In this document: piece after piece, positions 8,409 through 16,928 of the stretch | Layout: each line of letters starts with the position of its first letter | Position numbering within the stretch: position 1 is the first letter of the stretch | Origin: Actinomadura pelletieri DSM 43383 | GTDB taxonomy: Bacteria; Actinomycetota; Actinomycetes; Streptosporangiales; Streptosporangiaceae | NCBI RefSeq assembly: GCF_003634705.1 | Contig: NZ_RBWU01000003.1 | Span: forward strand, 62,001 to 126,000 | DNA: 64,000 bases | Direction: 5' to 3' | Position numbers and translations under genes: made by a program | The notes under the pieces: model-generated | The model's database searches: none | What the model was told of the DNA's origin: nothing | Seen by the model: only the letters and a program-made list of their open reading frames with translations

Positions 8409-11298
8409 GGCGTTCCTCCCTGTGGCTCGGCGGCGCGGCGGGGAAGAAGCGGTCCACCACTGTTCGGGCGGCGGTGCCGCGGTCATGCTCGCCGAAGCGC
8501 GCGGCGAACGCGCGGCGCCGGGCGGCGTGGGCGGTGTCCGCGTCGTCCAGGGCGGCGAGCGCGGCGACCAACTCGTCCTCGGTGCGCGTGACGGGACCGG
8601 GAGCGTGCCGTTCGAGGTCGAAGTATCCGGTGGTGCGGTCCCTTCCGTCCGGGACGTGCAGGACGATCGGCCGGTCGAGCAGGGCGAAGTCGAACATGAT
8701 CGAGGAGTGGTCGGTGACCAGCGCGTCGGCGAGCAGGAGCAGCGGGGTGACGTCGGGCACGTCCCCGACGTCCCGCATGACCGCGCGGGCGCCCGGTGGA
8801 AGATCGGCGCGGCACAGGTAGTGCGGCCGGACGAGGAGCACGAACTCCTCCCCCAGCTCCCGCGCGAACGTGTCGGGGTCGATGGGCGGCGCCAGCGTCT
8901 TGATCGGGCGTCCCTTCGGCCCGGTCGTGAACGTCGGCGCGTACAGGACGGCGCGGCGCCCGTCGTCCAGGCCGAGCGTCCGGCGGAGCCCGTCGATCTC
9001 GGCGGCCAACTCCGGATCGCCGTCCACACCGTTGATCAGCGGGTCGTTGCGGGGATATCCGGCCGGGAGCGGCTCGGCGCGGACGCCGAGCCCGGCGCAC
9101 AGCGTCTCGACGTCGTGCGCGGACCGGACGAGGAAGCAGTCGAAGCGCTCCACCTTCCGCCGCAGCCTTGCCCGTTCGGCGACCGAGGCGCGCTTGAGCC
9201 GCGGCTGGTCGTGCCCCATCAGCTTGAACGCCGACCCGTGCCAGGTCTGCACGTAGGTGGTCTCGCGCCGTTTGCGGAGCCCCTCAGGAAAGCCCTGGTC
9301 GTCGACCCAGAACCGGGCCCGCGCGAGCGCGAGGTAGTACGGCCACGAGCCGCGCCGGACCAGCTTGGCGTCCTTCGGAAACCCCTTGGCGGACGACGTG
9401 TACGCCCAAACCGCCCGCACGGCCCGGCCGGATCGGCGCAGTTCCCGGTAGATGTACTTGGGGTTACCGGCGTACCACTTCCCCAGGTGACTCTCGAAGA
9501 CCACCTGGTCCGGCCGGACGGGCAGCCGCGTCAGCACATGGTTGAACACGGCCGTCTTGGTCTGGCGGGACGTCATGGCGCGCCGCGCGGCCGTCTCCGT
9601 CCGCCGCGCCCACCGTAGCCAGCGCAGGACGGGTCGTCCCGCCGGGGAACGCGCGGCCCGGCGCGCGGCGGCGCCCGCGAGCCGCGCCCACGGCGTGCTC
9701 GTCTCCAACGCGAACGCCAGATGGCCGCCGCCGGTGACATAGGAGCGGAGCCGGTCGGCGGCCAGCCGCGTCAGCCGGGGCCGGACCGGCAGCGCGACAC
9801 CGCCCAGCGGCGGCGACCCGTCGCCCTCGCCGGGCCGGGTGACCATCTCCTCGCCGTCCGCCCGGACCCGGAGCCGCACGTCCCAGATCGGGTCGATGAA
9901 CCCGACGGGCCGGATGCGCCGTCTCGGGTCGAACTCGGTGTGCCAGCCCAGCCGGTCGCCCTCGTGCCGGATCCTGACGCGGACCCGTCCCGCCGGGACG
10001 CGGCGGCGCCGGTCACGGAACTCCAGCGTCCCGGTGAGGTCGGCGTCCGGGCCGATCCGGCCGAGCGGGTTCAGCACTTGACCGGCCATGTGGACGTGTC
10101 CGCCGCGCGTCTCCAGCCGGGTCACCGTGTTCGCCGCTCGCAGTTCTTTGAGGGTTCGCAGGTGGAAGCCGAAGCCGGTGACGTCCAGGACGCGGCGCCC
10201 GAGCGCCCCGCGGGGACGGTCCGTGCCCCAGAAGACCCGTCCGTTCCGCTCCACGAGCCGTGCGCGAAGCTCGGGCGAGAGGCTCTGTCGTTCGTACTCG
10301 GCGGCCGCGATGGCGCCCGCGTGGTCCCCCTCGCGGAGCAGGTACGCGGCGATCGCGGCCAGCGGGTTGGCCTCCTCGAACGCCCGCGGATCCAGTTCGG
10401 TCAGGTATCCGGCCGCCAGGTCGAGCAGGCGTTCCCGCCGGCCGGCGGCGACGCCGCGCAACTCGCGCAGGTGGATCGCCAGGTCGTGGTTGACGAACTT
10501 GACGTCCTTGACGCGCCCGAGGCCGTGCGCGCCGTCCAAGGCGAACAGCATGTCGATACGACGGTGGATCTCCAGTCGATCGGCGAAGCCGGCCGGATCG
10601 GCGCGCCGGTCGGAGATGGACGGCGCCGATGCCCGCTCCCGGACGAGCCAGTTGTACACCCGATGCGGGATCAGCGCCGTCCGCCGGGCGACCAGGTAGG
10701 CCTCGGCGGTGAACAGCAGGTCCTCGTAGTGCAGGTCCTCGACGAACCGCAGGGCGTGCTCGTCCAGGAAGTTCCGCCGGTACAGCTTGTTGGTCGACAG
10801 CGTGTCGTAGAGGAGGTTGGGGTTCTGCTCCAGTGGCCCGTACACGGCCCTGCGCCGGTAGAGCCACGGGAACCAGGGTCGGACGCGGCCCCGCCCGCCC
10901 TCGGGCACGTCCAGGAAGATCCGTTCGCACAGTCCGGACGCCAGGTCGGCGCCGGCGTCCTCGGCGGCGGCGAGCAGGTTGAGGCAGGCGTGCCGGTCCA
11001 GGAGGTCGTCGCTGTCGAGGAACATCACGTACCGGCCGGTGGACGCGTCGATCCCCGCGTTGCGGGGCCGTCCGCAGCCGCCCGAGTTCTCCGGGAGGTG
11101 AACGGCCCTGACCCGTCCCGGATGCGCGGCGGCGAGCCGGTCGGCGACCTCGGCCGTTCCGTCGGTGCTGGCGTCGTCCACGATCACCGTCTCGACACCG
11201 CCGAGGGACTGCGCCAGCGCCGAGGCGACGGCCCGTGGCAGCCGCCGCGCGTCGTTGTAGGCGATCACGACGACGCTGACGTCCGGGCGCGCCCCCAT
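8392..11298 (-). CDS. GT2 glycosyltransferase fused to TagF-like glycerophosphotransferase
   Basis: Bifunctional polymerase of 968 aa. Residues about 5-300 form a family 2 glycosyltransferase (VSVVVIAYNDARRLPRAV, DDAST, and the DXD in MFLDSDDLLD). The C-terminal third is a CDP-glycerol:poly(glycerophosphate) glycerophosphotransferase domain, with YVQTWHGSAFKLMGHD, VLYAPTF, RPHYLC and LVTDHSSIMFDFALLDRP. The central part is a linker typical of actinomycete TagF-type proteins. It is expected to alternate or prime sugar and glycerol-phosphate addition in a teichoic-acid-like polymer. The start at 11298 has a GGGGGAGGG Shine-Dalgarno; an upstream ATG at 11379 adds an unrelated tail. It is coupled to the GT4 gene by a 17-nt overlap. 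Confidence 0.88.
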   Translation of the reverse strand: MGARPDVSVVVIAYNDARRLPRAVASALAQSLGGVETVIVDDASTDGTAEVADRLAAAHPGRVRAVHLPENSGGCGRPRNAGIDASTGRYVMFLDSDDLLDRHACLNLLAAAEDAGADLASGLCERIFLDVPEGGRGRVRPWFPWLYRRRAVYGPLEQNPNLLYDTLSTNKLYRRNFLDEHALRFVEDLHYEDLLFTAEAYLVARRTALIPHRVYNWLVRERASAPSISDRRADPAGFADRLEIHRRIDMLFALDGAHGLGRVKDVKFVNHDLAIHLRELRGVAAGRRERLLDLAAGYLTELDPRAFEEANPLAAIAAYLLREGDHAGAIAAAEYERQSLSPELRARLVERNGRVFWGTDRPRGALGRRVLDVTGFGFHLRTLKELRAANTVTRLETRGGHVHMAGQVLNPLGRIGPDADLTGTLEFRDRRRRVPAGRVRVRIRHEGDRLGWHTEFDPRRRIRPVGFIDPIWDVRLRVRADGEEMVTRPGEGDGSPPLGGVALPVRPRLTRLAADRLRSYVTGGGHLAFALETSTPWARLAGAAARRAARSPAGRPVLRWLRWARRTETAARRAMTSRQTKTAVFNHVLTRLPVRPDQVVFESHLGKWYAGNPKYIYRELRRSGRAVRAVWAYTSSAKGFPKDAKLVRRGSWPYYLALARARFWVDDQGFPEGLRKRRETTYVQTWHGSAFKLMGHDQPRLKRASVAERARLRRKVERFDCFLVRSAHDVETLCAGLGVRAEPLPAGYPRNDPLINGVDGDPELAAEIDGLRRTLGLDDGRRAVLYAPTFTTGPKGRPIKTLAPPIDPDTFARELGEEFVLLVRPHYLCRADLPPGARAVMRDVGDVPDVTPLLLLADALVTDHSSIMFDFALLDRPIVLHVPDGRDRTTGYFDLERHAPGPVTRTEDELVAALAALDDADTAHAARRRAFAARFGEHDRGTAARTVVDRFFPAAPPSHREERHGRAA

Positions 11299-11448
11299 GG
11301 CCCTCCCCCCACGGCTCCGGTTCCTGCGACACGTGCACGGATTCCTATCCAGGAACGCCGCGTCGAGGTCCACGAGCAATCAAAGGCTGTCAATGCTTGG
11401 CATTACCCGCCTTCGGCGGAGACATGGGTTACATCCGCCTGGAACGCC

Positions 11449-11482
11449 CGAAGGCGCCCGGCGAGTTCGCCGGGCGCCTTCG
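11449..11482 (-). terminator. Strong terminator after CHAP gene
   Basis: A 16-bp perfect inverted repeat (CGAAGGCGCCCGGCGA / TCGCCGGGCGCCTTCG) separated by 2 nt, 15 nt past the CHAP gene stop. It separates this gene from the glycopolymer operon that follows on the same strand. Confidence 0.8.
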
Positions 11483-11496
11483 AGATCGTGGCAGGG

Positions 11497-12258
11497 TCAG
11501 GACGCGTAGTCCGGGTAGCCGTAGCCGACGATCTGGGACTTGTCGCGGACCTTCTTCTTGACCGCGTTGTCCGTGTTGCCCTCGATGGTGCGGACGGTGC
11601 CGTCGCCGTTGTCCTTGACGACGATGCCGACGTGGTCGATGTCGCCGATGTCACCGCGGGAGCCGTTCTTCCAGTCGAAGAACACCACCGCGCCGGGCTT
11701 GGGCTTCTCGCCCCAGCGGTCGGTCTCCTTGAACCAGGTGGCGTGCTTGACGGTGTAGGCGTCCCAGCCCATGTTCTTCACACCGGTCTGGGCGCCGAGC
11801 CACGAGACGAACATGTTGCACCACTGCGCGCCGTTGTAGGCACGGACAGGGAAGCCTCCGTCGCGTTCGGCGGTCGCCTTGGCGTGCGGGGTCGACACGT
11901 ACCACTTGTGGAACTTGGTCATGCCGCCCTTGCCCTCTGCGATGCCGACCTGCTTCTCGGCGAGGTCGATCACCTCGGAGGGCTTGACCGCGTGCGGGGG
12001 CACCTTGAAGCCCTGCGCGCGGGCCTCGGCCAGCGTCATGGTGGCCTCGGCCCCGGCGGCCTTCCCGGCGCCCGCGACGCCGGCCTTCCCGGCGGCGGCG
12101 GCCTGGGCCGGGCTCTCGGCCACGGCGTCGCCCCCGGCCAGCGGGTTGATCATCGCCAGCCCGACGGCCCCGGCGAGGACCACACCGACGGCGGCGCCGA
12201 CGGCCTTGTCCTCGGACGTGAAGTTCTTCAGGGAAAGTCGATCGAAACGACCGGTCAT
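11497..12258 (-). CDS. CHAP-domain cell-wall hydrolase, secreted or membrane-anchored
   Basis: Protein of 253 aa. A hydrophobic segment (about residues 20-40, VGAAVGVVLAGAVGLAMINP) works as signal or anchor. An Ala/Gly-rich linker follows, then a CHAP amidase/endopeptidase domain: catalytic Cys in NGAQWCNMFVSWLG, His in IDHVGIVV, and a following EGNT. CHAP enzymes cleave peptidoglycan stem peptides or cross-bridges. The start at 12258 is set by AGGAG nine nt upstream; an in-frame ATG at 12282 sits inside the riboswitch-Shine-Dalgarno spacer. A ydaO riboswitch precedes it, so expression should respond to c-di-AMP, as is known for actinomycete resuscitation and cell-wall hydrolases. Confidence 0.9.
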   Translation of the reverse strand: MTGRFDRLSLKNFTSEDKAVGAAVGVVLAGAVGLAMINPLAGGDAVAESPAQAAAAGKAGVAGAGKAAGAEATMTLAEARAQGFKVPPHAVKPSEVIDLAEKQVGIAEGKGGMTKFHKWYVSTPHAKATAERDGGFPVRAYNGAQWCNMFVSWLGAQTGVKNMGWDAYTVKHATWFKETDRWGEKPKPGAVVFFDWKNGSRGDIGDIDHVGIVVKDNGDGTVRTIEGNTDNAVKKKVRDKSQIVGYGYPDYAS

Positions 12259-12284
12259 GCAGGGAATCTCCTTGTCTCCCATGA

Positions 12285-12412
12285 CGCCTACCGGGTTAGC
12301 TGACGGATTCGGGCATGGAAGCAGCCCTACGGCGCGAACTGTCGCGCCGATTCACCCCTGGAACCTGGGTCCCCGGCTCCGTTCCGGTCTCAGATGGACC
12401 GTGACGGACTCG
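12285..12412 (-). promoter_or_regulatory. ydaO-yuaA (c-di-AMP) riboswitch
   Basis: On the minus strand, reading toward the CHAP gene, I see the hallmark blocks in order: GAACGGAGCC, GGGTGAATC, a GGCGCGACAGTTCGCGCC hairpin, then CCGAATCCGTCAGCTAACC directly followed by CGGTAGGCG at the 3' end. These match actinomycete ydaO riboswitches as I remember them. The 3' block ends about 12 nt before the Shine-Dalgarno-containing leader. The family binds c-di-AMP and generally turns expression off. The 5' edge is approximate. Confidence 0.88.
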
Positions 12413-12841
12413 GCCTCGCACCGCGCGGCGGTGCCGTCTGGATGGATCTCACTGACTGATCTCGATGTGATCGCGCGCATCGTCGGGCGCGCATCGCGGG
12501 CGGATTCCGCTCCGCGATCCTCGGCCGTGTTCGACACGACCGGCGGCAACGCATGGGACGCGCTGCGGTGATTCACGTAGAAGGTACCAACTAGGACGAA
12601 GAAAGCAAATCCGGCACAAAACTCTGTCTTGCCCGCTCAAAGCCCTCTCAAGGAAGCACCAACACCGTAAGCCCCGGGTCGATTCCCGATCTTTAGCGAA
12701 CTGGCCCGCAACCCCTTTGCCACCAGGGCTTACCCGTCATCGCCCAAATGGTAAAGAACCTCAACACACCCAGTCGGAAGCCACACCGCCCACAGGACCA
12801 GGCCGCACACCGCGACCCTCAACGGCCCGATGTGGCGTTGG
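12413..12841. other. Gene-free interval upstream of the riboswitch
   Basis: About 430 nt lie between the riboswitch 5' side and the PP2C gene stop. It is less GC-rich than its surroundings and has no convincing reading frame with actinomycete codon bias. It probably holds the promoter of the riboswitch transcript and the 3' end of the phosphatase transcript; I could not fix either element. Confidence 0.5.
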
Positions 12842-14728
12842 TCACTCCACGTACAGGGCGAAGAGCGTGGTGTCGTCCGCCGCCCGGTCGTGCTCCATCC
12901 GGGCCAGGACGTCGCTCAGCATCCGCTCGGGCTCCACGGAGCAGTCCTGCAGGATGCCGGTGAGGCGCCCGATCCGCTCGTCCAGGTCCGCGTCCCTGCG
13001 CTCCACCAGACCATCGGTGTACAGGAAGAGCATGTCGCCCCGGTTGAGCGCGGTCGTGATCGTCGTGTACTCCCAGCCCGGCAGCGCGCCGAGCATCGGG
13101 TCGCGGACGACCTCCAGCGGCTCCGCCCGCCCCTCCCTGATCAGGATCGGCGGGAGATGGCCCGCGCACGTCCACTCCAGGACGCGCCCACGCGGGTCGA
13201 ACCGGCCCACGACGGCCGTGCCCGTCGCCGGCGGGTCCATGCTGCTCACCAGGTCGTTCAGCCAGCCCACGAGCTTGCCCGGCCGCTCCCCCGTGGTCGT
13301 CAGGCCCAGCAGCCCGTTGCGGGTGCGCGCCATCGACGCCGCCGCGGGCAGACCGTGCCCGGCCGCGTCCCCGATGGCGAACATCGCGTGCCCGTCCGGC
13401 AGCGCACGGGTCGCGAACCAGTCGCCGCCGATCCGCGCGGTGCTCTCCGCCGCCAGGCTGCGCAGCGCCGTGCGCAGCCCCGGCAGATGCTCCGCCTCGT
13501 CCGGCAGGATCGCCTGCCGCAGCGTCACGGCCACCCGCCGCTCCTGCGCCGCCTGCTCCTGCTGTTTCAACATCTGCCGCCGCGTCTCCGCCAGCGCCCG
13601 CTCCACGCCCCGCCGCCGTGTGATGTCCTGCGACACGATGTTGATCGACACCGGCAGCCCGGACTCGCCCAGCACCGGCTCGGCGAACACCCACAGATGC
13701 CGCGCCGTCCCGTCACGCCCGATCACCCGGTGCTCGGCCTCCACCGGCTCCCGCCGCGAGAACATCGTCTGGACGGCCTCCTCCACCAGCGGAAGGTCGT
13801 CGTCCGCCACCACCTTCGGCAGGTCGTGCGGCATCGGCGGCACCTCGTCCGGCCCGAGCCCGTAGTTGGCGAGCATCTGCGGCGTCCAGTCCGCCTCACC
13901 CGTGGCGAGGTCCCACTCCCCGAACCCGATCAGCGCGAGCCGCTCCACCCGCTCCAGCCGCCGCGCGATCCTGTCCTCCCGATAGTGGTAACGCCAGGTC
14001 ACGCAAACCCCGGTAGGCACCGGAACACACCGCACACTCATCCGGGACGACCGGGACAACCCCCGCTGCGCGGTCGTGTACTGGAACGAGGGACGCTCCA
14101 ACCCCCGACCGGTCTCCAGCACCTCCACATACGCGTCGAAAAGCCCGCTCAGCACGGCGCCCGGATCCGTCCGCAGCAGCCGCCGACCGGTCAACTCCTC
14201 CCGCCCGCGCCCGAACATGTCCCGGGCGACCTCGTTGAGATCGGCGAACAGGAAGTCGGCGACTTCACCGTCATGCCTCACCGGCACCAGATGGGCGGAC
14301 GAGTCGAGCGCCCCGTCGAGCACCGCCCGCGCCACCGGATCGTCGGGCAGCCCGGCGAGGATCTCCTCGTCCCCCGCCGTGTCCTCCGCCGTGACCCGGC
14401 GCAGCACGTCCTCGGCCTCCGACAGGACGGTCTGCCGCTCCGCCGTCCCCTCGGCCCGCGGCGCCCGCCGCCCGGCCGCCACGGCCCCCACCGACCCGGC
14501 GCTCCCGCCCTTCACCAGCAGCGACGCCGCCTCGACCAGCTCCATGTCCAGATCACGCGCGAGCCAGATCAGATGCTGCAGCGCCTCCCCCGGCGCGACC
14601 CCGAGCCGCCGGGCCAACACGACCCTCGCCTCGGCGAGGACCGCACGGTCGTGCGCGGCGTCCCGCAGGTCCTCCAGGTCCGCGACATGCGCCCCGGGCT
14701 GCGCCCAGGCGCCCTCGGCATCCGCCAA
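12842..14728 (-). CDS. ANTAR-PAS-PP2C (SpoIIE-type) phosphatase
   Basis: Signalling protein of 628 aa. Residues about 17-72 match an ANTAR RNA-binding domain (AEARVVLARRLGVAPGEAL, then the LARDLDMELVEAASLLV helix). Two PAS-like sensor regions follow (about 140-240 and 270-370, the latter ending INIVSQDITRR). The C-terminal third is a PP2C/SpoIIE phosphatase with metal-binding motifs IGGDWF, IGDAAGHG and DDTTLF. Such phosphatases dephosphorylate anti-anti-sigma factors in partner-switching modules. The reading frame opens with TTG at 14728, preceded by GGGGACAGGG; a downstream GTG at V15 is possible. No anti-sigma partner is adjacent. Confidence 0.85.
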   Translation of the reverse strand: MADAEGAWAQPGAHVADLEDLRDAAHDRAVLAEARVVLARRLGVAPGEALQHLIWLARDLDMELVEAASLLVKGGSAGSVGAVAAGRRAPRAEGTAERQTVLSEAEDVLRRVTAEDTAGDEEILAGLPDDPVARAVLDGALDSSAHLVPVRHDGEVADFLFADLNEVARDMFGRGREELTGRRLLRTDPGAVLSGLFDAYVEVLETGRGLERPSFQYTTAQRGLSRSSRMSVRCVPVPTGVCVTWRYHYREDRIARRLERVERLALIGFGEWDLATGEADWTPQMLANYGLGPDEVPPMPHDLPKVVADDDLPLVEEAVQTMFSRREPVEAEHRVIGRDGTARHLWVFAEPVLGESGLPVSINIVSQDITRRRGVERALAETRRQMLKQQEQAAQERRVAVTLRQAILPDEAEHLPGLRTALRSLAAESTARIGGDWFATRALPDGHAMFAIGDAAGHGLPAAASMARTRNGLLGLTTTGERPGKLVGWLNDLVSSMDPPATGTAVVGRFDPRGRVLEWTCAGHLPPILIREGRAEPLEVVRDPMLGALPGWEYTTITTALNRGDMLFLYTDGLVERRDADLDERIGRLTGILQDCSVEPERMLSDVLARMEHDRAADDTTLFALYVE

Positions 14729-15003
14729 CCCTGTCCCCCGTTCCGGCGCTGCTGCCTCGGGAGAAAAGCTACATACGGGAACGAAGGACCATTCGCCCCA
14801 AAGCTCGTAAACAGCCCAGCTCTTTGCCCGACCTTTCCGTTAACCCCCGACTCGACCGCTTCCGGTGACCGTCCGCAAAGACATCCATGGCCCACCTTGT
14901 GACCCGCATCACACCACCACCCCGACGCCCCGACCCCCCGCCAACTCGTTACACACGACTCCACCGACTGCGCTACAGTAATCAGGCCCGCTCCGACGGG
15001 CAC

Positions 15004-15077
<74 letters not shown>

Positions 15078-15087
15078 CAGAAGCAGG

Positions 15088-15129
15088 AAGCCCTGTCGAT
15101 CACGGAGTAATCCGGGATCAACGGGGCTT
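15088..15129 (+). terminator. Hairpin downstream of tRNA-Pro
   Basis: AAGCCCTGTCGATC pairs with GATCAACGGGGCTT with one wobble and one mismatch, around a 14-nt loop, and ends in a short T run. It starts 11 nt past the tRNA. Confidence 0.5.
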
Positions 15130-15224
15130 TGTGTTCGTGGTGGCCGTAGCCGTCATGATCTAGACGACCCGGACCGGGGACCGCCCGGGGACCTACAGGC
15201 CCTCAGCCGCACACTCACGGTCCC

Positions 15225-15410
15225 CCGGCCACGCTGATCGACGCGACATCCGGGTGCAGTTACCGCTGTGTCGTACTGAGAGATCCGTGCCCGGCAGATC
15301 TTGCGGAGCACATGCACCGGGACGCCCGCATCGGCCATCCACGCCAGGTCGGTACGCCGCAGGTCGTGACACCGGAGTCACCGGCCCGCGCGGTGGACGC
15401 ATCACCACCG
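15225..15410 (-). pseudogene. Tyrosine recombinase (phage/AICE-type integrase) C-terminal relic
   Basis: On the minus strand, codons from 15368 downward read HDLRRTDLAWMADAGVPVHV, then LRKI. After one inserted base (15296) they continue AGHGSLSTTQR, then a stop (TAA, complement of 15260-15262), then LHPDVASIS in the same frame. This is the conserved end of tyrosine integrases: box II HxLR and the GH(G)S box are intact. The position of the nucleophilic tyrosine (TTQRY-LHP) is now the stop codon. Frame is also lost just upstream of HDLR, and no N-terminal half is recognisable. It reads toward tRNA-Pro 150 nt away, as integrases do at their attachment site. Confidence 0.8.
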
Positions 15411-15626
15411 CCGTCCGTCGCGATGCGACTCATTGGGACGACGTGGTCACCCGGCTCGGATACAAGCAACGAAAGGGCGGCGGCAACGCCGGAGAAGGCG
15501 ACTGCACCACTTTGTTATGACCTACGGAGTCACTTCGGCGGGACCTGCGGGTGCGGGCCGTCGGGGGGTCGCCGCCGCGTCCAGGCCGCGCGGGTCGGCG
15601 GCGGGTCGGCGGGTGGGCGGCGTCCC

Positions 15627-16928
15627 TCAACCGCCGTTCGGCTCTTCTGCGGCACGCGTTTCGACGTACGGCTCGGCATGGGGTTCGATGTGCGGCGCTC
15701 CCCGGTTCTTGGCGTGCGGCAGGCGGGCCCTGACCTCGTACACGCCGCCGCGTTCCCCCGCCTCGAGCGTGCCGCCGAGCAGCCGCGAGCGTTCCCGGAG
15801 CCCGATCAGCCCGCGCTGCCCGCCGCTCCCGCACGCCGGACGGGCCGCCCCGGCCGGGCGCTCGTTGCGGACGGTCACGACCGTCTCGGTCGCGGAATGG
15901 TCGACCGCGACCGTGACGGGGGCGCCGGGCGCGTGCTTGGCGGCGTTGGTGAGCGCCTCCTGGAGCACCCGGAAGGCCGCCCGCTCCACCATGAGCGGCG
16001 GCCGATGCTCCTCGCCGTCCACGCGCAGGTCGATCTCCATGCCGGAGTCCCGCGCGCGGTCCACCAGCTCCCGGACATCGCCGTGCACCGGGTCGCCCGC
16101 CTCCGGCTCGGAGTCGTCGCCCAGCACCCCGACGATCTCGGCCAGCCGCTCGGTGGCGGCCATGACCGCCCACCGCAGCTCGCCGAACACCGTGCGGTGC
16201 CGTTCGTCGAAGTCCGGCGAGACCTCCAGGCCGCCCACCCGCAGCGCGATGAGGCTCAGCTCATGACCGAGCGAATCGTGCATGTCCTGCGCGATGCGCG
16301 CGCGTTCGCGCAGCCTCGTCTCCTGCGCGATGATGCGCTGCTCCCGTTCGAGCTGCGCCACCTGGTTCCAGCCGGCCCGCACCAGCTGCCGCTGCCGGCT
16401 CCGGTCGCGGCCGAGCAGCGCGGGCACCAGCCCGAAGATCACGACGATCGCGGCGCCGAACATCCAGGCGTCGGCGCCGGCATGCGCCAGCACGGCGGTG
16501 CCGGCGGAACCGGCCAGCATCATCCCGGCCAGGATCACCGGCAGCCGCCACGGGACCTGGCGGGTGACGCCGGTGTATCCGGCGTGGTAGGCCATCAGCG
16601 CCAGCGCGAGCAGGTAGCACAGCAGGATCGGCGTGGTCTCCCCCGACGGGGTCGTCAGCGACAGGACGACGATGACCGTCGCCACGCCGAACAGCGCCGC
16701 CGTCGGGACGCGGTGGCGCAGGCACACCGCGACGCCCGCGGGGACGGCGGTGCCGGCCAGTTGCCACGGGCCGACCCCGGCCCTGCCCCACAGCGTGTTC
16801 TCGACCAGAGCGAGCAGCACGAGAAGCAGCCCGGGGAGAACGGTCTTCGCCAGCCGCACGGATGATGTCCCCTTCGCGAGAGACGGGTCCGCGGCACGCC
16901 GGGGCGCCGCGCCGCCCGCGTCACGCAT
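15627..16928 (-). CDS. NarL-type sensor histidine kinase, orphan
   Basis: Membrane kinase of 433 aa. About five hydrophobic segments occupy residues 25-170 (for example VLPGLLLVLLALV and PAGVAVCL). A HisKA_3 dimerisation box (IAQDMHDSLGHELSLIALRV, phospho-acceptor His) and an HATPase_c domain with the N-box LQEALTNAAKHAPG follow. The start at 16928 overlaps the permease stop as ATGCGTGA, so the kinase is coupled to the exporter. Kinases of this type normally precede a LuxR-family response regulator; here none follows, and the gene runs into the tRNA-Pro/integrase relic region. It probably senses envelope stress or a compound exported by the linked ABC systems. Confidence 0.88.
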   Translation of the reverse strand: MRDAGGAAPRRAADPSLAKGTSSVRLAKTVLPGLLLVLLALVENTLWGRAGVGPWQLAGTAVPAGVAVCLRHRVPTAALFGVATVIVVLSLTTPSGETTPILLCYLLALALMAYHAGYTGVTRQVPWRLPVILAGMMLAGSAGTAVLAHAGADAWMFGAAIVVIFGLVPALLGRDRSRQRQLVRAGWNQVAQLEREQRIIAQETRLRERARIAQDMHDSLGHELSLIALRVGGLEVSPDFDERHRTVFGELRWAVMAATERLAEIVGVLGDDSEPEAGDPVHGDVRELVDRARDSGMEIDLRVDGEEHRPPLMVERAAFRVLQEALTNAAKHAPGAPVTVAVDHSATETVVTVRNERPAGAARPACGSGGQRGLIGLRERSRLLGGTLEAGERGGVYEVRARLPHAKNRGAPHIEPHAEPYVETRAAEEPNGG

